Below, in pieces: positions 16,828-27,923 of a stretch of 64,000 nucleotides of DNA. The notes beneath the pieces were generated by a model, which was given only the letters and a program-made list of their open reading frames with translations, did no database searches and was not told the origin of the DNA. A program made the translations under genes and the position numbers. The first letter of the stretch is position 1. Each line of letters opens with the position of its first letter. Source of the stretch: Stackebrandtia endophytica (lineage in GTDB: Bacteria > Actinomycetota > Actinomycetes > Mycobacteriales > Micromonosporaceae); assembly GCF_006716355.1 (NCBI RefSeq), contig NZ_VFOW01000001.1, forward strand, positions 1,860,001-1,924,000, given 5' to 3'.

Positions 16828-18087
16828 ATGAGTGTTTTTGAAGAAGTAGAGTCCCAAGTCCGTTCCTACTGCCGTGGTTGGCCCACCGTGTTCACCACGG
16901 CGAAACAGTCCACGGTGATCGACGAGTCCGGTAAGTCCTACATCGACTTCTTCGCGGGGGCCGGAGCGCTCAACTACGGCCATAACCACCCGGTCTTGAA
17001 GAAGGCGCTGCTGGACTATCTGGCCGAGGACAACATCGTCCACTCGCTGGACATGTACACCGCGGCCAAGCGAAAGTTCCTGTCCCGATTCCGGGACATC
17101 ATCCTGACTCCACGCGGCCTGGACTACAAAGTCCAGTTCCCCGGTCCCGCCGGCACCAATGCCGTGGAAGCCGCGATCAAACTGGCCCGCAAGGTGACCG
17201 GGCGCGAACTCATCGCACGGTTCACCAACGCCTTCCACGGCATGACCCTGGGCGCACTGGCGCTCACCGGTAACGCCATGAAACGCGGCGGAGCCGGAGT
17301 ACCACTGGGGCACACGGTCACCCTGCCCTACGACCACTATCTCGACGGGCAGATGCCCGACTTCCTGTGGATGCGCCGCCTCCTGGAGGACTCCGGTTCC
17401 GGAGTGGGACAGCCGGCTGCCGTCATCGTCGAGACCGTCCAGGGCGAGGGGGGCATCAACGTCGCGCGAGCCGAGTGGCTGCGCGCGCTGGCGGACCTGT
17501 GCCGCGAGAACGACATCCTGTTCATCGTCGACGACATCCAGATGGGGTGCGGCCGCACCGGCCCGTTCTTCAGCTTCGAGGCCGCCGGCATCAAACCCGA
17601 CATCGTCTGCCTGTCGAAGTCGCTGTCCGGCAACGGCCTACCGATGGCGTTGACGCTGTTCCGTCCCGACCTCGACATCTGGGAGCCGGGCGAACACAAC
17701 GGCACCTTCCGCGGCTACAACCCGGCGTTCGTCACCGCGGCAACCGCTTTGGAGGAGTTCTGGACCGACTCGACCTTCTCGCAGGGCACCTCGGGCAAGG
17801 CGGGTCTGGTATCGGATCGTCTCGAACAGATCGTCGGTGAACAGGCCGAACACGGGCTGTCCACCCGCGGATCGGGGCTGGCGCGCGGTCTGGTGTTCGA
17901 GAACCCCGCGACGGCTGCGGCCACCTGCGCCGAGGCGTTCAACCGTGGACTTCTGGTGGAGAGCGCGGGGCCGGAGGACGAGGTCGTCAAGCTCCTGCCT
18001 CCGCTGAACACTCCCGACGAACAGCTCAAGGATGGACTGTCCATTCTGTCGGAATCGGTTCGGATAGCGATTAAGGAGACCGCATGA
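16828..18087 (+). CDS. ectB: Diaminobutyrate-2-oxoglutarate transaminase EctB
   Basis: A 419-residue class III aminotransferase. It converts L-aspartate semialdehyde and glutamate to L-2,4-diaminobutyrate, the entry step of ectoine synthesis. The PLP-binding lysine is K264 in LSKSLSGNG, and the [12 protein letters not shown] segment carries the cofactor aspartate. Length and the NYGHNHP motif match EctB. It overlaps ectC by four bases, so the two are translationally coupled. The enzyme acts in the cytoplasm, and the product accumulates as a compatible solute under salt or heat stress. Confidence 0.97.
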   Translation: MSVFEEVESQVRSYCRGWPTVFTTAKQSTVIDESGKSYIDFFAGAGALNYGHNHPVLKKALLDYLAEDNIVHSLDMYTAAKRKFLSRFRDIILTPRGLDYKVQFPGPAGTNAVEAAIKLARKVTGRELIARFTNAFHGMTLGALALTGNAMKRGGAGVPLGHTVTLPYDHYLDGQMPDFLWMRRLLEDSGSGVGQPAAVIVETVQGEGGINVARAEWLRALADLCRENDILFIVDDIQMGCGRTGPFFSFEAAGIKPDIVCLSKSLSGNGLPMALTLFRPDLDIWEPGEHNGTFRGYNPAFVTAATALEEFWTDSTFSQGTSGKAGLVSDRLEQIVGEQAEHGLSTRGSGLARGLVFENPATAAATCAEAFNRGLLVESAGPEDEVVKLLPPLNTPDEQLKDGLSILSESVRIAIKETA

Positions 18088-18506
18088 AGGTTCGCAGACT
18101 CGACGACATCATCGGCACCGATCGGGACGTCCTCGGCCACGACCGCGACGTGGCGGAGGGGACCTGGCGGTCCCGCAGGCTGCTGTTGGCCGACGATCGG
18201 GTCGGCTTCTCCATGCACGACACGGTTCTGTTCGCCGGGACCGAGACGTCGATGTGGTACGCCAATCACATCGAGGCGGTCTATGTGATCGAGGGTGAGG
18301 GAGAACTGGTCGATCACGAAACCGGCGACAAGCACCGACTCTCCCCGGGAACACTGTACCTTCTGGACGGACACGAACGCCACACGCTGCATGCGCACAC
18401 CGACGTGCGCACCGTGTGCGTCTTCAACCCCCCGGTGACCGGGCGGGAGGTACACGACGAGAACGGGGTTTACCCCCTGTTGACGGAAACGGAGGATGAC
18501 CAGTGA
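18084..18506 (+). CDS. ectC: L-ectoine synthase EctC
   Basis: A 140-residue cupin that cyclises N-gamma-acetyl-diaminobutyrate to ectoine. The start [12 protein letters not shown] and the [20 protein letters not shown] region are characteristic, as are the cupin strands around [15 protein letters not shown] and [11 protein letters not shown]. Length is as expected. The gene overlaps ectB and ectD by four bases on each side. Confidence 0.97.
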   Translation: MKVRRLDDIIGTDRDVLGHDRDVAEGTWRSRRLLLADDRVGFSMHDTVLFAGTETSMWYANHIEAVYVIEGEGELVDHETGDKHRLSPGTLYLLDGHERHTLHAHTDVRTVCVFNPPVTGREVHDENGVYPLLTETEDDQ

Positions 18507-19390
18507 CCATTCGCGACATCTATCCCACTCGTTCCGGCCGGGAACCGTTGATGTTGTACCGCAATGACGATCCCGTCGTCTACGGATCGGCCGCCGACGG
18601 CCCGATCGACGAGGTGACTCTCAACGGCTATCACGACAACGGCTTCCTGACCGTTGATCAACTGGTCACTCCCACGGAGCTGGCCGGCTACCAGAATGAA
18701 CTCAACCGGCTGCTGGTCGACGAGTCCCTCGACGACGACGAGCGCGTGGTCCGGGAGAAGGACTCCAACGAGGTACGGTCCATTTTCGAGGTTCACAAGA
18801 TCTCGCCGTTGTTCGCCGAGCTGCTCGCCGATGAGCGGGTGGTCGGTCGGGCTCGACAGATCCTGGGTTCCGACGTCTACATTCATCAAAGCCGCGTCAA
18901 CTACAAGCCCGGCTTCCGAGGTAATCCGTTCTACTGGCACTCGGATTTCGAGACCTGGCACGCCGAGGACGGCATGCCCCGGATGCGGGCGGTCAGTCTG
19001 TCGTTGGCGCTGACGGACAACCACGCCTACAACGGTGGTCTGATGATCATGCCGGGTTCACACAAGACCTTCGTGTCCTGTGTGGGTGAAACGCCGGAGG
19101 ACCACTACCGGGAGTCGTTGAAGGAACAGGAGATCGGCACACCCGACGAGACCTCGTTGAGTGTGTTGGCCGAGAAGCACGGCATCGAGCTGTTCACCGG
19201 AGCCGCGGGTTCGGCGACCATGTTCGACTGCAATTGCATGCACGGTTCGAACGGCAACATCACGCCGTTCCCACGTTCCAACGTGTTCGTGGTGTTCAAC
19301 AGCGTTGAGAACGCCTGTGTGGAGCCGTTCGCGGCGCCACGCCGACGGCCCTCCTTCATCGCCGCGAGGGACTTCACGCCGGTGAAGTAG
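18503..19390 (+). CDS. ectD: Ectoine 5-hydroxylase EctD
   Basis: A 295-residue Fe(II)/2-oxoglutarate dioxygenase of the PhyH family that converts ectoine to 5-hydroxyectoine. The iron triad is visible as H146 and D148 in [11 protein letters not shown] and H247 in NCMHGSNGN. The last segment ends in an ARDFTPVK motif typical for EctD. It is the last gene of ectABCD, so the organism should be able to make both solutes. A GTG start overlaps the ectC stop. Confidence 0.96.
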   Translation: MTIRDIYPTRSGREPLMLYRNDDPVVYGSAADGPIDEVTLNGYHDNGFLTVDQLVTPTELAGYQNELNRLLVDESLDDDERVVREKDSNEVRSIFEVHKISPLFAELLADERVVGRARQILGSDVYIHQSRVNYKPGFRGNPFYWHSDFETWHAEDGMPRMRAVSLSLALTDNHAYNGGLMIMPGSHKTFVSCVGETPEDHYRESLKEQEIGTPDETSLSVLAEKHGIELFTGAAGSATMFDCNCMHGSNGNITPFPRSNVFVVFNSVENACVEPFAAPRRRPSFIAARDFTPVK

Positions 19391-19607
19391 ACACGGGGCG
19401 CAACGACGACCCACCCGTCGGATCCCGGACCGAAACACCACCCCACCGACCGAACCTGAGCCGCGGCGAGTGTCCGATCGCCACTTCGGGCACACCTCAC
19501 CGAGGTATCCCCCTCGGTACCCGATACGGCTCTTGACGAAACCACTGAGACCTCACCGTCGACCGCTTCGCCCGCTGAAGTTCATCGACCACCCTCGACG
19601 GTCGAGC

Positions 19608-19639
19608 CGATGGCCGTCCCGCCGCCGGGACGGCCATCG
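19608..19639. terminator. Perfect inverted repeat between ectD and the DUF885 gene
   Basis: 13-bp arms starting CGATGGCCGTCCC flank a 6-base GC loop. It lies 218 bases after ectD and only 20 bases before the next start codon, so it may end ect transcripts or act in the 5' leader of the DUF885 gene. There is no T run. Confidence 0.55.
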
Positions 19640-19658
19640 ACGTGGTTATGGTGGGAAA

Positions 19659-21266
19659 ATGGCTGACCCGTTTGTATCCCGTGCCGAGCGTGTCGTTGAC
19701 GCTTTGTTGGAGTCCGACCCGGAGATGGCGTTGTGGGCGGGCGATCACCGGTTCGACGGCCGTCTGCCGGACTACTCCACGGAAGCGGTCGCGGCTCGGG
19801 TGTCCATGTTGCGCGAGGCCTCCCACGCCCTGGCGGAGGTCGATCCCGATGACCTGGACCTCGCCGACGGGGTGGATCTGGAGATCGTGGCCGGGCAGGT
19901 CTCAGCCCAGTTGTTCCATCTGACCGAGTTGCGGGAACACGAGTGGAATCCACTGCAATACAACCCGGGGCGGCTGTTGAACGCGTTGTTGACGCGTCCG
20001 ACGGATACGGCCGAGGTCCGGTTGACCGCGTTGATCGAGCGACTGTCGGCGATACCGGATTCGCTGGCCACGGCGAGGGGGCGGTTGTCGGACATTCCCG
20101 CCGTGTTCGCCGAGACCGGAGTCGGCCAATTTCGGGGCGCGGCGCAGCTGATCAGGGGCCGACTGTCGACGTTGACCGACGAGGTGCCGCACCTGCGACC
20201 GGCCGCTTCGGCGGCGGCGGATCAGGCGGTCACGGCCCTGACCGACTTCAGCGACTGGTTGTCTCGTCAACCCGACGGGCGCAGCCCTCGATTGGGGCGG
20301 GCGTTGTGGGAGGCGAAGCTGTGGCATTCGCTGGACACCCCGCTGTCGGCGTCGGAGTTGGCACGACGGGCCGAGGCGATGTTGACGCAGGTGACCGACG
20401 AACTGGCCGAATGCGCGGCCCAGCTGCTGGGTGAACCGGCGTCGGATGACGTGACGGCGCGGGCATTGGCGAAACTGGCCGAAGACCGACCCACCAATGA
20501 CACGATCCTGCCGAGGTCGCGGGAAGTATTCGCCGAGCTGTCGGCCTTCGTGCGCGAACACGACCTGGTGAGCCTGGTGGACGCGCCGTTGGACATCGTG
20601 GAGATGCCCGAGTTCGCCAGGGGCGTCTCAGCGGCCTATGTGGATCCACCGGGGGCGTTGGAGACCGCGTCGGTTCCGACGTTCTACGCGATCTCGCCCG
20701 CTCCGGCCGATTGGAGTGACGAACGGACGGCATCGTTCTTCGCCGAGTACAACGACCACATGCTGCGCAACCTCACGGTGCACGAGGCCATGCCGGGACA
20801 TTATCTTCAGCTGGCACACGCTCGCCGGTATCGCGGCCGGACCCGGGTTCGTCAGACCTGTTTCAGCGGCACCTTCATCGAGGGTTGGGCGGTGTACGCC
20901 GAAGAGCTCCTTCAGTCGTATGGCTACGGTGGCCTGCCGGTGCGGATGCAGCAGCTGAAGATGCGGTTGCGCATGATCATCAACGTCCTGCTGGACCAGT
21001 CGATCCACTGTGATGGGATGACGGAGGAGGAGGCGCTGCACCTGATGGTCGGACGAGGTCACCAGTCACAGGAGGAAGCCGAGGGCAAGTGGGCACGGGC
21101 CCGGTTGTCGTCAACGCAGTTGTCGACGTACTTCGTCGGGTACCAGGAGGTGAGTCGGCTGGCTGCGGCCTGCCCGCGGGGGCGCGCCGACCGGGCCTGG
21201 CATGACGAGATCCTGTCCCACGGCAGCATCGCCCCGCGTCACGTAGCGACGTTGCTGGGGGTCTGA
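19659..21266 (+). CDS. DUF885 family metallopeptidase-like protein
   Basis: A 535-residue cytoplasmic protein of the DUF885 family. The zinc-binding motif HEAMPGH is at about 375-381, with a second conserved block (FIEGWAVYAEELL) about 30 residues later, as in other members that are thought to be carboxypeptidases or dipeptidases. The ATG at 19,659 is chosen because the protein starts there with a typical ADPFVSRAERVVDALLE helix. The open frame extends to 19,470 but that part looks non-coding. No signal peptide. Catalytic specificity unknown. Confidence 0.85.
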   Translation: MADPFVSRAERVVDALLESDPEMALWAGDHRFDGRLPDYSTEAVAARVSMLREASHALAEVDPDDLDLADGVDLEIVAGQVSAQLFHLTELREHEWNPLQYNPGRLLNALLTRPTDTAEVRLTALIERLSAIPDSLATARGRLSDIPAVFAETGVGQFRGAAQLIRGRLSTLTDEVPHLRPAASAAADQAVTALTDFSDWLSRQPDGRSPRLGRALWEAKLWHSLDTPLSASELARRAEAMLTQVTDELAECAAQLLGEPASDDVTARALAKLAEDRPTNDTILPRSREVFAELSAFVREHDLVSLVDAPLDIVEMPEFARGVSAAYVDPPGALETASVPTFYAISPAPADWSDERTASFFAEYNDHMLRNLTVHEAMPGHYLQLAHARRYRGRTRVRQTCFSGTFIEGWAVYAEELLQSYGYGGLPVRMQQLKMRLRMIINVLLDQSIHCDGMTEEEALHLMVGRGHQSQEEAEGKWARARLSSTQLSTYFVGYQEVSRLAAACPRGRADRAWHDEILSHGSIAPRHVATLLGV

Positions 21267-21412
21267 GCCGCGACTGCATGAGCACAGTGGTGCGGATGGT
21301 TGCGTTCGCCGCCGCCCCTTGTCAGTACCGGAAACAGCGCACCTGACCGCTCGTCACGATCACGGCCCACATTCGGCACCGGCACGACGAAGGAACCTGC
21401 GCGGATACGCCC

Positions 21413-22111
21413 CTAGGCCGGGGTGGAGGCCCGCTCGTCAATGATGGCGGCGCCTTCGGGCACGTGGAACAGCTCCGGATCGACGGTACCGCTGACCGCT
21501 TTGAGGACCACCGATTTCGGTACGCCGTCGACGGTTCCGGCGAAACTGCCCAGCAGGCCGGTATCGGTGACACAGGCCTCGAACTCACTGACCCGGGCGG
21601 TCTCGGCACCGTTGACGGTCACGCAGGTGGCATGGGTGCCGGCGATCGTGCGGGTCTCGGAGCTGATGTCGGCCGAGGAACTGGCACCGACCTCGGTGAG
21701 CCATCCCATCACCGTGTGCACCGACAGGAACTGCTCCCCGTCGAGTTCACCGAGGACGCTCTCGGCCGGGGACAGTGTCACCTCGGTGGCCCGATTCAGT
21801 ACACAGTCGACGGCTTCTGCGGGTGTACACAACATCTCGAACTGTCTGGTGATGACATACCGCCCGCCGGGGAACAGGAATGCGACCTGTTCGGGATCGA
21901 CCTGTTTGGCCACCGTCATCACCTCCTGCCCTCCCGCCAGCAGGTACTCCGCGGTGTATCCACGCCCCTCGGCACTGTCCACCTGCAACGCCAGCTCATC
22001 GATCAGTCGACTGTGGCCGGTGATGTCGGAGCCCCCGGACGTGCCGCCGCAGCCGGTGACCAGACAGATCACCACTACCGCGGCACTGAGGATCGTCGCG
22101 CGCATGCGCAT
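21413..22111 (-). CDS. Hypothetical lipoprotein
   Basis: A 232-residue protein with a lipoprotein signal: basic start, hydrophobic core and lipobox LVTGC at about 17-21. The mature part has the LppX/LprG-like alternating strand pattern, with four cysteines in two pairs (MLCTPAEAVDC, TCVTV and EACVTD). AGGAG lies eight bases before the ATG. It would be anchored to the outer face of the membrane. Role not recognised. Confidence 0.7.
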   Translation of the reverse strand: MRMRATILSAAVVVICLVTGCGGTSGGSDITGHSRLIDELALQVDSAEGRGYTAEYLLAGGQEVMTVAKQVDPEQVAFLFPGGRYVITRQFEMLCTPAEAVDCVLNRATEVTLSPAESVLGELDGEQFLSVHTVMGWLTEVGASSSADISSETRTIAGTHATCVTVNGAETARVSEFEACVTDTGLLGSFAGTVDGVPKSVVLKAVSGTVDPELFHVPEGAAIIDERASTPA

Positions 22112-22362
22112 GGCGAGGGCTCCTGGGAGAGGTGGTCGGGGGTGGTTAGAGCTGCCACGTTACCCGTGACAGGCAAGGGACGACCGATTCGTCCGCCGCG
22201 GACACCGCCGCCGGTCGGCTCGGTCGGCGGCGCGGGTTCCGGCTAGGCTCACCTGTGCACGTGTGACCAGCGCAGCGCCGCGCTGCCCGATTCGAGTGGC
22301 TCGACCGGTTCGCACCGTCGAGGGCGGGTGCTCGGGATTTCAAGCCACCGACAGCCAGTTGA

Positions 22363-23658
<1,296 letters not shown>

Positions 23659-23664
23659 CACCTC

Positions 23665-23696
23665 GCCGGGGAACGACCGATTCGTCGTTCCCCGGC
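23665..23696 (+). terminator. Terminator of eno
   Basis: 13-bp perfect arms beginning GCCGGGGAACGAC with a 6-base loop, seven bases after the enolase stop. No T run. Confidence 0.8.
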
Positions 23697-24091
23697 CACC
23701 GTCATCATCGGAATACCACGGCTACTCATAACGCGTTCGCCCAGCGCCGAGACGGCTGCGGTCGTGAAGGTCACAGCCTCGGTCATGATCCACAACGCCT
23801 GGAAACTGATACCGTTCACCACGGTTTAGATCGGCTATACCGGCAGCGGGAAGCCGATGTGTTCACACGTGGTCCGGCCGTCAGGCCGTCGAGGTTTCCC
23901 TCGACGAACGCCGGACAGAAGATGGGAACGGGTCCCATCGCCATCACCGACAGTGAGCAGCCTCCTGTATGCCGCCGACATCGACGGTGCCGCCGGGTCG
24001 GCCACGACCTCGGATCGACGATGCCGATGTCCCGCGCGGCATGCATCAATGTCACAGCCGCCCCAAAAGCCCATTAGAGGTCCGATACCCG
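23697..24091. other. Non-coding region between eno and a lipoprotein gene
   Basis: About 395 bases with short open frames on both strands but no protein-like segment. It should contain the promoter of the lipoprotein gene. No RNA gene recognised. Confidence 0.4.
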
Positions 24092-24703
24092 ATGACACTT
24101 CGTTCAGCCCTTCCCGTCGTTGCCGCACTCAGCCTCGCACTCGGCTTGAGCGCCTGCTCGTCACCCGATGACTCCGAGCCGACCGACGCCACCACCACCG
24201 AGGCCACCACCGACGTCGAAACAGAAGCATCCGAAGAAGCCGAAACCACCCCCGTCGAGGAAACAACGATCGACATCGGCGAATCCTTCACGGACCCCGA
24301 CATCGGTGACACCATCGAGGTCCTCTCCGTCGTCCGCGGCTTCTCCTCAGCGGAGACCCTCGAGGGCGGCGAGGCCGTCCTGGTCGAGGTCAAGATCACT
24401 CCGGGTGAGGAGTACGGTGGCCGCATCTCGGCCGGCGACTTCAAGATCTCCTGGGACGACGGCGCCGACTTCTGGAACAACAAGACCCGCATGGTCTCCG
24501 AAGAGATGGACGCCGCGGGTTACCCCGTTCTCGAAGACATCTCCCGCATCGACGGTGGTGAGCACACCGGGTGGATCGCCTTCCTGGTGGATGAGCAGGC
24601 CGACACCTACACCCTGCAGTACATCCGCCCCGAGTCCAAAGTGATTGGTTCGGACGACGTGCTTGAGGAGTTCCTGGTCGAGGTCGAGATCCCGGCGCCA
24701 TAA
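24092..24703 (+). CDS. DUF4352-like lipoprotein
   Basis: A 203-residue lipoprotein with lipobox LGLSAC at about 18-23. A low-complexity, Thr/Glu-rich linker of about 45 residues leads to an immunoglobulin-like beta domain (GESFTDPDIGDTIEVLSVV to YTLQYIRPES) with the strand pattern of DUF4352. The ATG at 24,092 begins a clean signal peptide (MTLRSALPVVAAL), and the longer open frame upstream does not. It would sit on the outer face of the membrane. Function unknown. Confidence 0.75.
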   Translation: MTLRSALPVVAALSLALGLSACSSPDDSEPTDATTTEATTDVETEASEEAETTPVEETTIDIGESFTDPDIGDTIEVLSVVRGFSSAETLEGGEAVLVEVKITPGEEYGGRISAGDFKISWDDGADFWNNKTRMVSEEMDAAGYPVLEDISRIDGGEHTGWIAFLVDEQADTYTLQYIRPESKVIGSDDVLEEFLVEVEIPAP

Positions 24704-24730
24704 CCGCCGAGAACCGACCCGATTGACCAC

Positions 24731-24770
24731 CGCCACGGCCACCGTCCCACGACGGTGGCCGTGGCGTTTT
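24731..24770 (+). terminator. Terminator with T run
   Basis: 16-bp perfect arms starting CGCCACGGCCACCGTC around a CCAC loop, then TTTT. It is one of the strongest intrinsic terminators in the window, 27 bases after the lipoprotein stop. Confidence 0.92.
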
Positions 24771-24927
24771 CCGGCGCCGTGACCACACGCACCCCTTCGG
24801 GCGGCGCCGATCCACTCCGAGGGAGAAGGGTGTGGTGAGGCGCCCGTTCCGCCACCGAGCGGCGGACGTCAGTCGATTTCGGACTTCGGCACGTTCGGCC
24901 TCACCGGCCACCAGATCAGTGGTTCGC

Positions 24928-24987
24928 GGTCACCCCATCGGGCTAGGTATTGAGTATTCTCAATGCTTGTATGCCTAGCCGGTGACC
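24928..24987. promoter_or_regulatory. Three nested inverted repeats before the carboxypeptidase gene
   Basis: From outside to inside: GGTCACC with GGTGACC, GGCTAGG with CCTAGCC, and ATTGAG with CTCAAT around TATT. The array ends 24 bases before the start codon and overlaps the region expected to hold the promoter or 5' leader. It could be a compound operator or an RNA hairpin controlling translation. Confidence 0.5.
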
Positions 24988-25010
24988 CCTCACCGGTGGA
25001 GAGGAACCAC

Positions 25011-26309
25011 ATGTCCAAGCGAAAGCTCCTCGGCGTCGCCGGGATCGTCGTGCTCGTCACGGCGATGTCAGGCCCGGCGAACGCCGAGGAGACCACCGAC
25101 CTACCGGTGACCTGGCAGATCACCGACGTCTCCCCCACCGACCTCGCGCAGCTGTACAACGACGGCTACGACATCGCCCGGTACGCCGACGACACCGCCA
25201 TCGTCGTCGGCACTGATGACGTCGCCGACCAACTGCGGGCCGACGGCTACTCGCCGGTCTTCAACGACACCATCTACAAGGACCTCGACCCGATCAGCGT
25301 GTCCGAGGACACCTACTACGGCGGTTACCACACCGTCGACGCGCACGAGGCGCACCTCAACCAGGTCGCCGCCGACTACCCCGACCTCGCCACGGTCTAC
25401 GACATCGGCGACTCCTGGCTGAAGACCCAGGGCGACGGCGGTCACGACATCCTCGCCATCTGCCTCACCAAGAAGGCCGACGGCGACTGCGAACTGTCGC
25501 CCGACTCGGCCAAGCCCAGGTTCTCGGTGATCGCCCAGATCCACGCGCGCGAGGTCGCCACCGGCGAGGTCGCCTGGAAGTGGATCGACAAGCTGGTCGA
25601 GGGTTACGAAACCGATACCGAGATCACCGAGCTGATGGACACCACCGAGATGTGGGTCGTGCCGATCGCCAACCCCGACGGTGTCGACATCGTCGCCTCC
25701 GGAGGCAACTCACCGATCCTGCATCGCAAGAACGCCAACGACTCCTACGGTTCCTGCACCGGCGTCGATCTGAACCGCAACTCCAGCTTCGCCTGGGGTG
25801 ACGACTCGACCAACCCGTGTGCGGAGACCTACCAGGGACCGTCGGCCGCCTCCGAACCGGAGGTCTCCGCGCTGGAGAACTGGCTGCGGGACATCCACCC
25901 GGACCAGCGTGACGACGCGGAGGACGCGCCGGCACCTGACGACGCGCGCGACGTGTTCATCTCGCTGCACTCCTACGGCGAGTACATCATCGTGCCGTGG
26001 GGATTCACCGACACCACCGCGCCCAACGACGCGAAGCTGCGGGAGCTGGGCGCCGCGATGTCCGAGCACAATGGATATTTCGTCGGCACCAACGACGACA
26101 CCGTCGGCTACGGCACCAGCGGCACCACCGATGACATGGCCTACGGCGAACTCGGTGTCGCCAGCTTCACCTTCGAGATGGGTGGCGGCGGCTGGGGCTC
26201 GTGTTCCGGCTTCCTGCCGGAATACTCCTGCATCGACAGTGAACTGTGGCCGATCAACGAGGGAGCCCTGATGGTGGCGGCGCAGTCCGCCGCCGGCCCC
26301 TACGCGTAG
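25011..26309 (+). CDS. Secreted M14 zinc carboxypeptidase
   Basis: A 432-residue exported protein with a signal peptide ending in ANA (about 1-24). A short N-terminal region of about 90 residues looks like a propeptide. The M14 catalytic domain has the zinc ligands H178 and E181 in IHAREV and H320 in SLHSYGE, and the catalytic glutamate E389 in FTFEMG. VDLNRNSSFAW provides the substrate-binding arginine and asparagine region. The enzyme removes C-terminal amino acids from peptides outside the cell. The ATG at 25,011 has GGAGAGG upstream. It is monocistronic with a strong terminator. Confidence 0.94.
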   Translation: MSKRKLLGVAGIVVLVTAMSGPANAEETTDLPVTWQITDVSPTDLAQLYNDGYDIARYADDTAIVVGTDDVADQLRADGYSPVFNDTIYKDLDPISVSEDTYYGGYHTVDAHEAHLNQVAADYPDLATVYDIGDSWLKTQGDGGHDILAICLTKKADGDCELSPDSAKPRFSVIAQIHAREVATGEVAWKWIDKLVEGYETDTEITELMDTTEMWVVPIANPDGVDIVASGGNSPILHRKNANDSYGSCTGVDLNRNSSFAWGDDSTNPCAETYQGPSAASEPEVSALENWLRDIHPDQRDDAEDAPAPDDARDVFISLHSYGEYIIVPWGFTDTTAPNDAKLRELGAAMSEHNGYFVGTNDDTVGYGTSGTTDDMAYGELGVASFTFEMGGGGWGSCSGFLPEYSCIDSELWPINEGALMVAAQSAAGPYA

Positions 26310-26317
26310 ATGAACCC

Positions 26318-26358
26318 CCGATCGCGGACCTCCTGCCTCCCGGGAGGTCCGCGATCGG
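26318..26358 (+). terminator. Terminator of the carboxypeptidase gene
   Basis: 16-bp perfect arms starting CCGATCGCGGACCTCC around a 9-base loop, eight bases after the stop. No T run. Confidence 0.8.
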
Positions 26359-26472
26359 TGTGTCCACCGTTTCTCCACCCGACAAGTGCGACTTCGGCGT
26401 TTTTGTCGTCGTCGACACCGGGGATCTACTCTCGTCAGGACGCACACGACGAGACGAACCGAGGGCGGCACG

Positions 26473-27804
26473 GTGAGCAAAGGCGAGCTTGGGGACCTGC
26501 TGGACACCCGCGACCTCGTCGGGGTCAGACGCTGGCTGGAGGGACAGCCCGCCTATGTGATCGCCGACGAGTTGGCCCGGATGGACGCGGTGTCGGCGGT
26601 GGTGCCGTTTCGAATGCTCGGCAAGGACGAGGCACTCACCGTCTTCGAGGAACTGGAACCGCCCGACCAGCAGCGCCTGCTGTCGGGCCTTCGTGACAAG
26701 GCCTTCGCCGACCTCGTCGAGGGCATGGACCCCGACAACCGCGCCCGGATGCTGGACGAGGCACCCGCCAAGGTCACCAACCGGGTCCTGTCGGGACTGA
26801 GTCCCCAGCAACGCCTCATGACCGCGGCGCTGCTGGGATACCCGGAGGGCTCCGTCGGTCGGGTGATGACCCCGGAGATGATGTCCCTGCCGATCACACT
26901 GCCGGTGGGTGACGCACTGCGCCGGGTCCGGGCCAGAGGCGCCGCCGCCGAGACGATCTACACACTGCCCATCGTGGAGTCGGGGCGTCGACTGGTCGGG
27001 GTGGCCGAGCTACGAGACCTGGTGCTGGCCGAACTGGAGACGCCACTGTCCGATCTGGTCGACACCGAGGTGCCCCGGGTGCGGGCCACCGACTCGGCCG
27101 AGGACGCCGCCCGGTTGATGACTGAGACGAACCTGGCGAACCTCCCGGTTGTCGACAGCGAGAATCGGTTGGTCGGCCTGTTGACCTTCGACGACGCCAT
27201 GGAGATCATCGAGGCCGCCGACACCGAGGACATGGCCCGCCAGTCCGGTTCGAGCCCGTGGAGCGGTCACTACATGTTCGTGGGCGTCTGGCAGTTGGCG
27301 CGAGCCCGCGCGATCTGGCTGCTGCTGCTCATCGTCGCGGCGACGTTGACCGTTGCGGTGACCCAGGCGTTCGAGGCGACCCTGCAGGAGGTCACCGCAC
27401 TGGCCCTGTTCATTCCACTGTTGATCGGTACCGGCGGTAACGCGGGCGCCCAGGCCGCCACGGCGGCGGTGCGGGCGCTGGCCGTCGGTGAGGTCCGCAC
27501 CGGCGACCTGGCCAAGGTGATCTGGCGGGAATGCCGGGTCGGACTGCTGTTGGGGGCGATGCTCGCCGCCGTCGGGATGGTCGTGGCGGCGGTCTTCGTC
27601 GACCCGAGAATCGCGTTGGTGGTGTCGGTGTCGCTGGTCGTCATCTGCGCGTGGGCGGCGGCGGTGGGCGGCACGATGCCGCTGCTGGCCAAGGCCGCCC
27701 GCATCGACCCGGCGGTCGTGTCCGCCCCCATGGTCACCACCCTTGTGGATGCCACCGGATTGATCATCTACTTCGCCACCGCCAACGCGGTACTGAATCT
27801 CTGA
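26473..27804 (+). CDS. mgtE: Magnesium transporter MgtE
   Basis: A 443-residue Mg2+ channel. The superhelical MgtE_N domain is at about 1-125, a pair of CBS domains at about 130-255, a plug helix (HYMFVGVWQLARARAIWL) and five membrane helices at about 285-440. The pore motif region PLLIGTGGNAGAQAA near 345-360 is intact. The CBS and N domains sense cytoplasmic magnesium and close the pore. The GTG at 26,473 with a GAGGGCGG ribosome site is the start. No magnesium riboswitch is evident in the 110 bases before it. Confidence 0.94.
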   Translation: MSKGELGDLLDTRDLVGVRRWLEGQPAYVIADELARMDAVSAVVPFRMLGKDEALTVFEELEPPDQQRLLSGLRDKAFADLVEGMDPDNRARMLDEAPAKVTNRVLSGLSPQQRLMTAALLGYPEGSVGRVMTPEMMSLPITLPVGDALRRVRARGAAAETIYTLPIVESGRRLVGVAELRDLVLAELETPLSDLVDTEVPRVRATDSAEDAARLMTETNLANLPVVDSENRLVGLLTFDDAMEIIEAADTEDMARQSGSSPWSGHYMFVGVWQLARARAIWLLLLIVAATLTVAVTQAFEATLQEVTALALFIPLLIGTGGNAGAQAATAAVRALAVGEVRTGDLAKVIWRECRVGLLLGAMLAAVGMVVAAVFVDPRIALVVSVSLVVICAWAAAVGGTMPLLAKAARIDPAVVSAPMVTTLVDATGLIIYFATANAVLNL

Positions 27805-27860
27805 CCGTCCCGATCCGACGTCCGGCGACACGCACAACGCAGATCACACCCACCTCACGA

Positions 27861-27885
27861 GTTATTGCAAGCTGCTTGCAATAAC
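27861..27885. promoter_or_regulatory. Nur-box-like palindrome before the superoxide dismutase gene
   Basis: A perfect inverted repeat with 12-bp arms (left arm GTTATTGCAAGC) around a single T, 39 bases before the sod start codon. Its core is TGCAA, five bases, TTGCA. That matches what I recall of the Nur (nickel-responsive Fur-family repressor) consensus in Streptomyces, where Nur represses the iron superoxide dismutase gene sodF when nickel is present. Confidence 0.75.
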
Positions 27886-27923
27886 ATGAGTCAGGCAATT
27901 GCCAGACGGACGTAAGGGACACC

